A stretch of 49,117 bases of DNA from Chloroflexia bacterium (GTDB lineage: Bacteria; Chloroflexota; Chloroflexia; Thermomicrobiales; CFX8). Shown here in pieces: positions 1 through 8,850 of the stretch (position 1 is the stretch's first letter; each line of letters begins with the position of its first letter). A program made the translations under genes and the position numbers. The stretch is taken from assembly GCA_030431755.1 (NCBI GenBank), contig JAUIIK010000023.1, forward strand, positions 1-49,117, in the 5' to 3' direction. The notes under the pieces are model-generated. The model searched no databases, was not told where the DNA came from, and was given only the letters and a program-made list of their open reading frames with translations.

Positions 1-651
1 GATAATCCGCCCCTTCATGTCGTCGCTCGGAAGCTGCACGACTGAGACAGTCGACTCCGATACGTAGTCGCTCGAGATGCGCTGGAGCGTCGTGGCGAGG
101 ATCATCCGCGAGCGATGCTCGGCCTCGTTCCGCATCTCCAGGTCCATCTCACGCGCCCGTCGGCTGAGAATCTCGGACATCTCCGACTCGACCTGCTCTA
201 GCAAGATCGAGCGCGCGTCCTCGTCGCTCAGGCCCGCGATGCGCTCAAGCTCCGCTACCTGGCGGTCGCGAAACCCTTCAAGCTCTTCGCTGCGCTGCTC
301 GAGCTCCCGCTCGGTTTTGCGCATGGCCTGATCGCGCCGTTCGAGCTGTTCGCCGCGGCGCTCGAGCTGCTCGTCCTTCTGGTCGAGGCGGCGTTCAACG
401 CGCTCGAGATCCTTGCGGCGGTTCGCGATCTCGCGGTCGGCGTCGGCGCGAATCTGGATCGCTTCGTCCTTCGCCTGGATTACAAGCTCACGCTTCTCGG
501 TTTCGGCTGCTTCAACGACCCGCTCAGCGTGGCGTTCCGCCTGGACAATCTGCGAATCCGAACGATTCAAGAGTGCCCAGCGTGTGAGAAACGCCGCGAT
601 GACCGCGCCGATGACCAGCCCGAGAATCGTGAGCACAATGGTTACTACCAT
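1..651 (-). CDS. rny: Ribonuclease Y, N-terminal part (cut by window edge)
   Basis: This is the N-terminal 217 codons of RNase Y, the membrane-anchored endoribonuclease that starts mRNA decay; the gene runs off the left edge. Residues about 3-22 form a single hydrophobic anchor. About 110 residues follow that are very rich in Glu, Arg, Gln and Lys and have coiled-coil character. Next comes the conserved lead into the KH domain, ending in VQLPSDDMKGRII, which matches the family. The KH remainder and HD phosphohydrolase domain lie outside the window. ATG at 651-649 is preceded by AAGGAG (660-655), a short 3-nt spacing, and directly opens the anchor. A promoter-like pair lies at 769-798, implying a 5' leader of about 110 nt. 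Confidence 0.93.
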   Translation of the reverse strand, partial: MVVTIVLTILGLVIGAVIAAFLTRWALLNRSDSQIVQAERHAERVVEAAETEKRELVIQAKDEAIQIRADADREIANRRKDLERVERRLDQKDEQLERRGEQLERRDQAMRKTERELEQRSEELEGFRDRQVAELERIAGLSDEDARSILLEQVESEMSEILSRRAREMDLEMRNEAEHRSRMILATTLQRISSDYVSESTVSVVQLPSDDMKGRII

Positions 652-768
652 CTACTCCTTCTTCCAGAATAGGTCATCAGTTGTTAATGTTCAGGATGAA
701 TTGATTGCTGAGGATCGGAAGCGTACGTACGAGACGTGGCGTCCATTCTGTCAACTTCACCCATGGTG

Positions 769-798
769 ATGATAGTGGCGCGCCGAGCGGCATGTCAA
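769..798 (-). promoter_or_regulatory. Predicted sigma70-type promoter for rny
   Basis: Read on the minus strand, TTGACA (798-793) and TATCAT (774-769) are separated by 18 nt. The implied start near 762 gives an unusually long RNase Y leader. A short open frame of 26 codons (ATG at 764-762, stop TAA) lies in this leader, but nothing shows that it is translated. Confidence 0.55.
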
Positions 799-852
799 CT
801 TGAAGTGACGGACCGCACTCGCCAGCTCCCCGGTTCTCGTATCCCCTAGCGA

Positions 853-1143
853 TTGGATGCCAACGTGCAAGCGCTTAAGAAACTGACCGTCAGCGCGCTA
901 CTCCTACTCGTAGCGCTCGCTCTGCTTGACCAACTGGTGCGCGACCCGCGCTACCGCGACTGGCACGGCAGCGTGCTTGGCGTGCCGTACGACTTCCGTT
1001 TACCGAACGCCGCACGGTTGCAGCAATCAGTCTGGGCGCCCGACGACGGCCGGCTGCTCACCCCGCACCTCTTCGGCATTGGCTGGACACTCAACCTCGG
1101 CAGGTTATTGCGGCTCATTCAAACGGCGCAGGCTCGCGTTTGA
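853..1143 (+). CDS. Small DUF5808-like protein with N-terminal membrane segment
   Basis: This 96-residue protein has a hydrophobic segment at about residues 12-26 (a run of Val, Ala and Leu). A compact domain follows, containing YDFRLPNAARL, WAPDDGRLLTP and FGIGWTLNLGRLL. The pattern of an Asn/Pro-Asp-Asp-x-Arg-Leu stretch followed by Gly-x-Gly-Trp-x-x-Asn matches the DUF5808 family as I recall it; its function is unknown. The start is uncertain: TTG at 853 gives 96 residues, and an in-frame GTG at 865 gives 92. Neither has a strong ribosome binding site. The stop overlaps the predicted sbcC promoter. It sits between divergent rny and sbcC, and nothing ties it functionally to either. Confidence 0.7.
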   Translation: MDANVQALKKLTVSALLLLVALALLDQLVRDPRYRDWHGSVLGVPYDFRLPNAARLQQSVWAPDDGRLLTPHLFGIGWTLNLGRLLRLIQTAQARV

Positions 1144-1167
1144 TCCGCACTTCAGACGGCATACAAT
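1140..1167 (+). promoter_or_regulatory. Predicted promoter for sbcC
   Basis: TTGATC (1140-1145) and TACAAT (1162-1167) are spaced by 16 nt, placing a start near 1174, about 55 nt before the sbcC ATG. The -35 overlaps the stop codon of the upstream small gene. Confidence 0.4.
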
Positions 1168-1229
1168 CGGTGCAAGCTGGACACAGATATCGTCCAGCAG
1201 ACCCTCGACGGAGTTAGGAACTCGCAGCT

Positions 1230-3779
1230 ATGGTCCCGATCCGCATCACACTCAAGAATTTTCTTAGCTACCGTGGTTCGGTAGGAGTCGAGTTCGCCGG
1301 GCTCGGGCTGGCCTGCCTCTCGGGAGAAAACGGCGCGGGCAAGAGCGCGCTGCTTGATGCCATGACCTGGGCTATCTGGGGCCAGAGCCGCGCCCGGACG
1401 GACGTCGAGCTCATCTCGCTCGGTGAAACCGAGGCCGAAGTCACCTTCGAGTTTCGGATGGGCGCGCGCGAGTATCGCGTCATGCGCCGTCGGACACGCT
1501 CGCGGCACACACTCGAGTTTGACTCGCGCCAACCCGGCGCGGAGAACTGGCTGCCGATTGGTGGTGATTCGATCCGCGATACCCAGGCACGGATCATCAC
1601 CGAGCTCAATCTCGACTACGAGACCTTCGCCAACTCGGCCTTCCTGCGCCAGGGCGAGGCGGACCTATTCACCCAGAACAGGCCGAGCGAGCGCAAGCGC
1701 ATCCTCTCCGACATCCTGGCGCTCTCGGGCTACGACCGCCTTGTCGAGGTCGCCCGCGCGGAGCTACGCACGCGCCGCGGACGGCTCGACGTCATCCAGT
1801 CCCGGCTCGGCCAGATCGACCTCCAGCTAGCCAATCGGCACCAGTTCGAGGTTGAGCAGGCCGAGCTGGATGACGAGGTCACAGCGGCGAACGCGCGCGT
1901 GGCGGAGCTGCGCGTCACCGTTGACGCTCTCCGCGACCGCATCGCGGCAGCCGAGTTGTCGGAGGCGCATCTCGAACGCACCAACGCGCGGATTCATCGG
2001 CTCGAAGAGCAAACAGCCCAGACCAAGCGCGAGTCTGCCAAGCTCGAAGAAGAGAGACTTGCGCTGGAGGCGTCACTGGCGACTGAAGCAGAGGTCAACG
2101 CGCGGCTCCAGGATGTGCAACGTTGGAAGGCTCAAGCCGATGAGTTCGCGGCGGCGCTCACCGCTCGTCAGCCCATCCAGCAGCGGATTCAGGAGATTGA
2201 GCGCGCGCTTGCAGCGAAGAAGTCCGAGCTTGAGCAACAACACGCGCTGGCGGCGCAGTCGGCCTCGGCTTTGCAAGCACGATTGGACGAAGTCCAGACG
2301 CTGCTGGCCGACGCCGAGCCGCTGCGGGCGTCATACGACGAGCAGCGAAAACAGCTCGAACGCCTGCCGCAGATCGAGGAGCGGCAGGCGGAGCTCCAGA
2401 GCTCGATCATGGCGCTTACAGAAACCAATGCCGGACTGCGCTCGCGGATGGATGACATCATGGGCCGGATCGATAGCCTCTCGACCGGCGACGCCATCTG
2501 CCCGGTCTGCCGGAAACCGATTGGCGCTGGAGAACACGAGCATATCCACGATGAATGGCGCGCGGAGGGCAAGCAGCTCGGAGACACGTTCCGCGAGAAC
2601 CGCAAACTCATAGGCGCGCAAGAGGATGAAGCGCAAGCGGCACAGCGCGAGCTTTCCGAGCTGCGGGCGCTGTCGCGCACCGTCGCCGGCCTGGAGGCGA
2701 GAATCAAACAGGTCGAGTTGCAGGCATCCGGCCAAGGGCAACTCGCAAGCGAGCTTGAGGCAGCACAGCGCGCCGCGTCAGAGCTTGCGGCAGCGCTGGC
2801 AGATGACAGCTACTTTCCGGACAAGCGTCGGGAGCTCGACCAACTCTACACACGCCTGTCGGACATCCCGTACGACGAGCGCGCCCATCGCGACGCCAGG
2901 GAACGCAGCGCCGAGTTCGAGGCTGTCCAGCAGGAACACCGGCAGCTCCAACAGGCGCGTGATGGCGTCGCAGCCCGGACCGAACAGCTCGCGGCGCTCG
3001 ATTCCCGGCTCGGCGACATCGCAACCGAGCTCGTCGAGCAGCGCCAGGACGCAGACGAGATAGCAAGAGGTTTGGAAGGCATCGACGAAGCGCGCGGGCA
3101 CCACAAACAGTTCACGGACGAGCTGACGAAACTATCAACAGATCTCGGCGAGAAGGAGCAACGGCGGGGCATCGTACGCCGGCGGCTTGAGGAGCTCGAC
3201 GAGCTGGCGGACGAACACAAGACGTTGCGCTCCGAATCGCGCACGCTCTCCAGCGAAGCCGACGCCTACAGCGAGCTTGTCAATGCATTCGGTCGCAACG
3301 GCATCCAGGCCATGGTAATCGAGAACGTCATCCCCGAATTGCAGGACGAGGCCAACCGCATTCTCGACCGTATGACGACGAAGCAGCTCGAGGTCGAGTT
3401 CCGTACTATGCGCGCCGCCGTATCGTCGGACTCAACGATCGAGACCCTCGACATCATTATCAAGGACGAGTCGGGCCGCCGCGATTACCAGCTCTTCAGC
3501 GGCGGCGAAGCGTTCCGCATTGACTTCGCCATCCGCGTCGCATTGAGCCGCTTGCTTGCCCGCCGGGCGGGCGCGTCGGTCGACACACTGATCATCGACG
3601 AAGGTTTCGGCTCCCAGGACCAGCATGGCCGCGACGGCCTGATCGAGGCGCTGCAGAGCGTGACCTCTGATTTCGAGTTGATCCTCGTCATTACCCATGT
3701 CGACGAGCTGCGCTATCAGTTCCCCAACCGCATCGAGATTGTCAAGACAGCCGAGGGGTCGCGTGCTACCTTGGTGTAA
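1230..3779 (+). CDS. sbcC: SbcC/Rad50-family exonuclease ATPase subunit
   Basis: This 849-residue SMC-like ATPase is the SbcC/Rad50 half of the SbcCD (Mre11-Rad50) nuclease, which processes DNA hairpins and double-strand ends. The N-terminal ATPase half carries Walker A GENGAGKS at residues 32-39. Two long coiled-coil arms, rich in Glu, Arg, Gln and Ala, flank a zinc hook with Cys424-Pro-Val-Cys427. The C-terminal half has the signature LFSGGEAFRID around residue 757 and Walker B LIIDEGFG with Asp790-Glu791. ATG at 1230 is preceded by AGGAA at 1216-1220 and gives the expected start of the first beta strand (RITLKNFLSY). The nuclease partner SbcD/Mre11, normally just upstream, is not in this window. 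Confidence 0.95.
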   Translation: MVPIRITLKNFLSYRGSVGVEFAGLGLACLSGENGAGKSALLDAMTWAIWGQSRARTDVELISLGETEAEVTFEFRMGAREYRVMRRRTRSRHTLEFDSRQPGAENWLPIGGDSIRDTQARIITELNLDYETFANSAFLRQGEADLFTQNRPSERKRILSDILALSGYDRLVEVARAELRTRRGRLDVIQSRLGQIDLQLANRHQFEVEQAELDDEVTAANARVAELRVTVDALRDRIAAAELSEAHLERTNARIHRLEEQTAQTKRESAKLEEERLALEASLATEAEVNARLQDVQRWKAQADEFAAALTARQPIQQRIQEIERALAAKKSELEQQHALAAQSASALQARLDEVQTLLADAEPLRASYDEQRKQLERLPQIEERQAELQSSIMALTETNAGLRSRMDDIMGRIDSLSTGDAICPVCRKPIGAGEHEHIHDEWRAEGKQLGDTFRENRKLIGAQEDEAQAAQRELSELRALSRTVAGLEARIKQVELQASGQGQLASELEAAQRAASELAAALADDSYFPDKRRELDQLYTRLSDIPYDERAHRDARERSAEFEAVQQEHRQLQQARDGVAARTEQLAALDSRLGDIATELVEQRQDADEIARGLEGIDEARGHHKQFTDELTKLSTDLGEKEQRRGIVRRRLEELDELADEHKTLRSESRTLSSEADAYSELVNAFGRNGIQAMVIENVIPELQDEANRILDRMTTKQLEVEFRTMRAAVSSDSTIETLDIIIKDESGRRDYQLFSGGEAFRIDFAIRVALSRLLARRAGASVDTLIIDEGFGSQDQHGRDGLIEALQSVTSDFELILVITHVDELRYQFPNRIEIVKTAEGSRATLV

Positions 3780-3812
3780 ACACGCTACACCCGCTGTCGA
3801 AAGGACCGCCCC

Positions 3813-5537
3813 ATGGCAACTATCACACCCGCGCCTCGCATTTCGGAACGCCCGTCGATACAGGCAAGCCGCTACGCCGCAGCGTCCGGTCACTACCTGG
3901 CGACCGAGGCTGCCATGCGCATCCTGCGGTCCGGCGGCAACGCTATCGACGCCGGCGTCGCGGCAGGTATCTGCATCGACGTCCTCCTGCCGGATCTCTG
4001 CAACTTTGGCGGGGTCGCGCCGCTGATCGTCTTCCACAAGGAGACCGGCGACCTCGTCTCCATCAGCGGCCTCGGCAAGTGGGGTAGCGCGACGAGCCGC
4101 GAGCGCTTCGTCGAGGAGGAAGCGGGCGACATCCCGATTGGCGCAAAGCGCTCGATCGTGCCCGGCGCGCCCGATGCCTGGCTCACAGCGCTGTCGCGCT
4201 ATGGCTGCCTGACCTTCGCCGAAGTCGTCCAACCGGCAATCGAGCTGGCCAAAGGGGGCTTCGTCGTCTACCCGTCGCTGGCCCGGAATCTCGGGCAAGC
4301 CGCCCCCAACCTCGCGAGCTGGCCATCAAGCGCCGAGATCTTTCTCCACGATGGCGCTGCCTACCAAGCCGGGACTATTCTGAAGCAGCAGGATCTGGCC
4401 ACGACCTTCGAGCGCATGGTCCGCGCCGAGGAAGCGGCCGGTGGAGGCCGCTCGGCTGGCATCGACGCCGCGCGCGACGAGTTCTACCGGGGCGAGATCG
4501 GGCGTGAGATCGCGGAGTTCATTCAAGCCGAAGGCGGCACCGTCAGCGAAGCCGACCTGGCCGGGTTCTCCAGCACGATCGAGGAGCCGCCATCCACCAA
4601 CTATCAAGGCATCGACGTCTACGTCTGCGGTCCCTGGTGCCAGGGGCCGGTGCTGGCGGAGTCATTGAATATCCTCGCAGGTTTCGATCTCAACGAGATG
4701 GGCCACAACTCCGCCGACTACGTGCATACAGTTGCCGAGGCATTGAACCTCGCCTTCGCTGACCGCGAGCACCACTACGGCGATCCCGAATTCGTCCACG
4801 TGCCGCTCGACCGGCTCCTCTCCGCGAGCTATGCCGAACGTCGCCGGTCGATGATCGATCCATCACGCGCCTTCGGCAAGATGCCGCCCTCGGAATCGCT
4901 CGCGGTTGCCGCTAGCGTGGCCACATCCAACGCAGCCCAGCCGGGCCCGGACCAGGACACCTCCTATGTCTGCGTCATCGACGCCGACGGCAATGCCTTC
5001 TCCGCAACGCCTAGCGACGGCGTCGGCAGCACCCCGGTCATCCCGGGTCTCGGACTGATCTGCTCGGGTCGCGGCTCCCAGTCCTGGTTGGAGGAGGATC
5101 ATCCGTCATCCGTCTCGCCGGGCAAACGGCCACGCCTCACGCCAAATCCGGCCATGGCTTTCCGCGACGGCGAGTTGCTGATGCCATTCGGCACGCCGGG
5201 CGGCGACATGCAATCGCAGTCCATGCTCCAGACGCTGCTCAACATCTTCGTCTTCGACATGGATGTGCAGCAAGCCATCGAAGCGCCGCGCTTCGGGACA
5301 TTCTCCTTCCCGAACTCCTTCTGGCCACACGAGTACCAACCGGGTAAGCTCAAGCTCGAAGCGCGCATCGCCCGCGAAATAGGCGACGACCTGGCGGACC
5401 GCGGCCACGATGTGGAATGGTGGCCGAACTGGACCCGTGAGACCGGCAACATGTGCGCCATCCTCGTCGACCACGACGCCGGCACGCTGACCGCTGGAGC
5501 AGACACGCGCGCTGAGGCCTACGCCGCCGGCTGGTAG
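3813..5537 (+). CDS. Gamma-glutamyltransferase-family Ntn hydrolase
   Basis: This 574-residue protein belongs to the gamma-glutamyltranspeptidase family, whose proenzymes self-cleave at a Thr that becomes the nucleophile. The N-terminal half has the family motifs EAAMRILRSGGNAIDAGVA and VPGAPDAW. The candidate nucleophile is Thr383 in DTSYVCVIDADGN, followed by the small-subunit motif LTPNPAMAF and a glycine-rich GTPGGDMQSQ. No signal peptide is visible, so a cytoplasmic location is likely, unlike classical periplasmic GGT. The substrate cannot be read from sequence: glutathione, gamma-glutamyl peptides or acyl amides are all possible. ATG at 3813 has AAGGA at 3801-3805. The gene lies 33 nt after sbcC and could be co-transcribed with it. 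Confidence 0.9.
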   Translation: MATITPAPRISERPSIQASRYAAASGHYLATEAAMRILRSGGNAIDAGVAAGICIDVLLPDLCNFGGVAPLIVFHKETGDLVSISGLGKWGSATSRERFVEEEAGDIPIGAKRSIVPGAPDAWLTALSRYGCLTFAEVVQPAIELAKGGFVVYPSLARNLGQAAPNLASWPSSAEIFLHDGAAYQAGTILKQQDLATTFERMVRAEEAAGGGRSAGIDAARDEFYRGEIGREIAEFIQAEGGTVSEADLAGFSSTIEEPPSTNYQGIDVYVCGPWCQGPVLAESLNILAGFDLNEMGHNSADYVHTVAEALNLAFADREHHYGDPEFVHVPLDRLLSASYAERRRSMIDPSRAFGKMPPSESLAVAASVATSNAAQPGPDQDTSYVCVIDADGNAFSATPSDGVGSTPVIPGLGLICSGRGSQSWLEEDHPSSVSPGKRPRLTPNPAMAFRDGELLMPFGTPGGDMQSQSMLQTLLNIFVFDMDVQQAIEAPRFGTFSFPNSFWPHEYQPGKLKLEARIAREIGDDLADRGHDVEWWPNWTRETGNMCAILVDHDAGTLTAGADTRAEAYAAGW

Positions 5538-5708
5538 CGAGAAGCGCCGGCGCGCATTCAGGACCAGAGTGTCCGTACATCGCTGCGGTAGAATGGATCA
5601 TGCGCGCGTCCGCAATGCGGTGATTGGAATGCTGTCACGACTACCCCGGCTCGCCGTCAGTATCTCTCGCTAAAGCAGCAACACCCCAGCGTCATTCTCT
5701 TCTTCCGC

Positions 5709-8222
5709 ATGGGTGACTTCTATGAGACTTTCGACGACGATGCCGAGCTCGTCTCCGAGGTGCTCGACATCGCACTCACCTCGCGGGAGATGGGCCGTGG
5801 CAACCGTGTGCCGATGGCCGGCATCCCCTACCACTCCGCCGATGGCTACCTGCGCAAGCTGCTCGACGCCGGCTACCGCGTCGCAATGGCCGAGCAGACG
5901 AGCGAACCGACCGGGCGCGGCATCGTCGACCGCGAAGTCACCCGCATCGTCACCCCTGGCACGCTGACCGCACCCGAACTCCTGACCGGCACCGAAAGCG
6001 CATTTGTCGCTTCGCTGATCGTGGAATCTAATCGCGCCGGCATCGCGTTCGCCGACGCCTCGACCGGCGAGTTTGCGACTACCGAGCTACGCGCAGCGGA
6101 CCAGGACATCTTGGAGCTTGTCGCGCGCGAGCTGTTGCGTATCGGGCCACTCGAACTCGTGTTGCCACCAGGCGCCTCACCCGAGACGAGCGTGAATCCG
6201 GGCGGCGCGGTCGAATCCGAGCTCGAAGCACGCTTCTGGCGCGCCGACGAAGCGGCCGAGACGCTCTTCGAGCACTTCGGCATCCCGTCCCTTGAGCCGT
6301 TCGGATGCGAGGAACAGCCGCTGGCCGCCCGGGCCGCAGGGGCATTGCTGGCCTATCTCCAGCGCACACAGCTCAACCAGCTCCGGCAGATCACGACGCT
6401 CTACACATACTCGACCGCGCAGTTTATGGGACTCGACCGACAGACGCGCCGCAATCTGGAGCTCGATGCCTCAACCTCGAAGACAGGCGGGCCAACGCTC
6501 CTGACGACGATGGACGGCACGCTCACCGCCGGTGGCAAACGGCTCTTTCACCGCTGGCTCGGCCAGCCGCTGCTCTCAAAACCGGCCATCGAGAGCCGCT
6601 ACGATGGGCTGGACTGGTTGATTGAGCAACCGCTTGCGCGCGGTGATCTGCGTGACCAGCTCAACAGCCTGGCCGATATTGAACGCATCATCAACCGCGT
6701 CGTCAACCGCCAGGCTGGACCGCGCGAGATCTCCCGGCTCGGCAACTCGCTATCGCGCTTGCCGGCAATTTCGACTGCCCTCGATCACGAAACTCGGCCA
6801 CCCATCCTCGAGCCGCCGCTCGACTGCCGGCACATCGCTGCCGAGATCGAACGCGCAATCGGTGACGAGCCACCCCCCTACCTGGGCAACGGTGAAGCGA
6901 TTCGCGCCGGCTATAGCTCCGAACTGGATGGCCTGCGTCAGACATTGCGCGCCGACCTCGACTACATCGCCAGTCTGGAGAGCCGCGAGAAACAGGCTAC
7001 GGGCATTGACCGCATGAAGGTCGGCTACAACAAGGTCTTTGGCTATTACCTCGAGATATCCAACGCCAATCGCAAGCCGGTGCCGGAGCACTACATCCGC
7101 AAGCAGACGCTCGTCAACGCCGAGCGCTACATCACACCGGAACTGAAAGAAGCCGAGCAACGTGTCGCCTCAGCCGAGGAGCGCAATGCGGCTGCCGAGG
7201 AAGAGGCCTTCGGGAACCTGCTTGGGGAGATCGCGGCGGAGTCGGAGACGATCCGCGAGTGTGCCCGGCGGTTGGCCGCGCTCGACTGCCTCGCCAGTCT
7301 GGCAGAGCTGGCGGCACTACGGGGCTACGTGCGCCCGCAGATCGTTGAAGATCAGCCGGTGATCGAGATCGAGCGTGGCCGACATCCCATCGTCGAACAG
7401 GAACAGACCGGCGGCGCATTCATCCCGAACGACACACGTCTTGGCGCAGACGACGGCAGCATCGCCGTGATCACCGGACCGAACATGGCCGGCAAGTCGA
7501 CCTACCTGCGGCAGGTCGCGTTACTTGTGCTACTGGCGCAGGTTGGTTCGTTCGTGCCGGCCGAGCGCATGCGTCTCGGGATCGTGGACCGCATCTTCAC
7601 CCGTATCGGCGCGCAGGACGACCTTGCCAGCGGCCAATCGACCTTCATGGTCGAGATGCTCGAGACCGCGACGATCCTCAACCACGCGACAGATCGCTCG
7701 CTGGTGATCCTCGATGAGATCGGGCGCGGCACGAGCACCTACGATGGCCTGGCCATTGCGACAGCCGTCATCGAGTACATCCACAATACCCAGCGGCTGC
7801 GCTCCAACACCCTCTTCGCGACTCATTACCACGAGCTGACGAGCCTCGCCGACACGCTGCCCGGTGTCCGCAACTACCGCGTCGATGTGCTGGAGGCGGG
7901 CGACGAGATCACGTTCCTCTACCGCGTCGTGCCCGGCGGAGCGGACCGCTCCTTTGGCATCTACGTCGCCCAGCTCGCCGGGATGCCGCGCGCCGTCGTG
8001 CGCCGCGCCGAGGACATCCTGGCCGGGCTCGAGCGCGCCGGCAAGCAGGACGGCGACGCAGGTCGCCGCGTGATATCGGAGAACGGCGGACCAGTCCAGA
8101 TGCAGCTCTTCGGCGCAAACCACCCCGCATTGGAGCAGCTCCAGGAACTCGAGCTCGACGCCATCTCACCGCTCGAAGCCATCACCCGCCTCTACGAGCT
8201 CCAGAAACTGTCGCGCGACTAG
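5709..8222 (+). CDS. mutS: DNA mismatch repair protein MutS
   Basis: MutS recognises mismatches and small loops and signals repair through its ATPase. From ATG 5709 the protein has 837 residues. The Phe-x-Glu mismatch-reading motif is in GDFYETF at the very start. Connector, lever and clamp domains follow, then the ATPase with Walker A GPNMAGKS (590-597), DEIGRGTSTYDG (Asp669-Glu670) and a C-terminal helix-turn-helix region. The same frame continues upstream with the conserved MutS lead-in (ARRQYLSLKQQHPSVILFFR, from 5652) back to a TAG at 5589, but contains no ATG, GTG or TTG there. Family alignment would put the start near codon 5634, which is GTC. The true start is therefore unresolved. 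mutL is not adjacent. Confidence 0.95.
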   Translation: MGDFYETFDDDAELVSEVLDIALTSREMGRGNRVPMAGIPYHSADGYLRKLLDAGYRVAMAEQTSEPTGRGIVDREVTRIVTPGTLTAPELLTGTESAFVASLIVESNRAGIAFADASTGEFATTELRAADQDILELVARELLRIGPLELVLPPGASPETSVNPGGAVESELEARFWRADEAAETLFEHFGIPSLEPFGCEEQPLAARAAGALLAYLQRTQLNQLRQITTLYTYSTAQFMGLDRQTRRNLELDASTSKTGGPTLLTTMDGTLTAGGKRLFHRWLGQPLLSKPAIESRYDGLDWLIEQPLARGDLRDQLNSLADIERIINRVVNRQAGPREISRLGNSLSRLPAISTALDHETRPPILEPPLDCRHIAAEIERAIGDEPPPYLGNGEAIRAGYSSELDGLRQTLRADLDYIASLESREKQATGIDRMKVGYNKVFGYYLEISNANRKPVPEHYIRKQTLVNAERYITPELKEAEQRVASAEERNAAAEEEAFGNLLGEIAAESETIRECARRLAALDCLASLAELAALRGYVRPQIVEDQPVIEIERGRHPIVEQEQTGGAFIPNDTRLGADDGSIAVITGPNMAGKSTYLRQVALLVLLAQVGSFVPAERMRLGIVDRIFTRIGAQDDLASGQSTFMVEMLETATILNHATDRSLVILDEIGRGTSTYDGLAIATAVIEYIHNTQRLRSNTLFATHYHELTSLADTLPGVRNYRVDVLEAGDEITFLYRVVPGGADRSFGIYVAQLAGMPRAVVRRAEDILAGLERAGKQDGDAGRRVISENGGPVQMQLFGANHPALEQLQELELDAISPLEAITRLYELQKLSRD

Positions 8223-8269
8223 CGCCACTCCGACACTCGCATCATCCCAATTGTCACCGAAAGAAGCCC

Positions 8270-8363
8270 GTCATCCCTCGTAGGGCAGGGGCTCGTCCCC
8301 TGCCGGCTGTTGATGCGTGGCCTGGAGCCGGCAGGGGACGAGCCCCTGCCCTACGGGGATGAC
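8270..8363. repeat. Long inverted repeat with nested hairpins (family copy 1)
   Basis: The arms 8270-8308 and 8326-8363 are complementary over 38 positions with a single 1-nt bulge, separated by 17 nt. Each arm is itself a hairpin: GGCAGGGG, a 5-nt loop CTCGT, then CCCCTGCC. The element fills the gap between converging mutS and the minus-strand gene ending at 8394, so it may act as a two-way terminator although it has no U-tract. It shares its outer bases and its 8-5-8 inner layout with the repeat at 19433-19510. The rest of 8223-8393 shows nothing else. Confidence 0.85.
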
Positions 8364-8393
8364 GCAGGAGGTGCGTTGTACAGGTATGCGGCG

Positions 8394-8696
8394 CTAGACG
8401 AACGTCTCGCCACGAAAGATTGGGCTTTCAAGGTCCCAGACCTGCCGGAGCTGTGCCATCGTCGAGCGCAGCTCCTCGGTTTCCTGGAACTCCTCACGGA
8501 ACTGCTTCGAGACGTAGCGGAAGATGACGAGGTACATGTCCGGGTGGTCGTCAACCCGCGCATAGTCGACGGAGACAATGCCCTCGATGGCTCGAAAGCG
8601 CTCGGCCGCCGCGATGAGTATCTGATCGACTTCGTCCGTCATGCCGGGCTTCGCGCGCCAGACATCGACAACAACATATCCTGCCTGCTCTGACAC
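8394..8696 (-). CDS. Small antibiotic-biosynthesis-monooxygenase-like (ABM) protein
   Basis: This 100-residue protein has the pattern of a dimeric alpha/beta-barrel (ABM-like) domain. A first strand (GYVVVDVWRAKPG) is followed by a long helix with the Asp/Glu-rich EVDQILIAAAERF, then strands GIVSVDYARV and MYLVIFRYV, and a terminal helix. Such domains occur in small monooxygenases and in heme- or quinone-related proteins. No catalytic residue can be assigned here, so the function is unknown. It converges on mutS across the long inverted repeat and diverges from yggT, where a promoter region of about 150 nt lies between them. Confidence 0.6.
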   Translation of the reverse strand: MSEQAGYVVVDVWRAKPGMTDEVDQILIAAAERFRAIEGIVSVDYARVDDHPDMYLVIFRYVSKQFREEFQETEELRSTMAQLRQVWDLESPIFRGETFV

Positions 8697-8745
8697 GAAA
8701 CCCTGCTTCCATCACTACAGCCCGCAAGTGCTCGACGCAACCGTT

Positions 8746-8754
8746 TGCTATGAT
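8746..8754 (+). promoter_or_regulatory. Extended -10 promoter element upstream of yggT
   Basis: TGCTATGAT (TG at 8746-8747, then TATGAT 8749-8754) fits an extended -10 box. No convincing -35 is seen. The start would fall near 8761, about 90 nt before the yggT GTG. Confidence 0.35.
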
Positions 8755-8850
8755 AGCGCCTGTGTTCTAGCTGGGCGTGGGCAATCGGTCCTGGGTATCC
8801 ATCGTACGTATTGGAACAACGGAGACGACGACATAGACCTCGAAACCGCA

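Noticed and set aside
3432-4298. 288-codon minus-strand frame spanning the sbcC/gamma-glutamyltransferase junction
   Set aside because: Both plus-strand genes are well supported there, and the frame has no recognisable features.
8270-8363. CRISPR or transposon end
   Set aside because: There is only one palindrome, with no regularly spaced direct repeats, no transposase and no target-site duplication.
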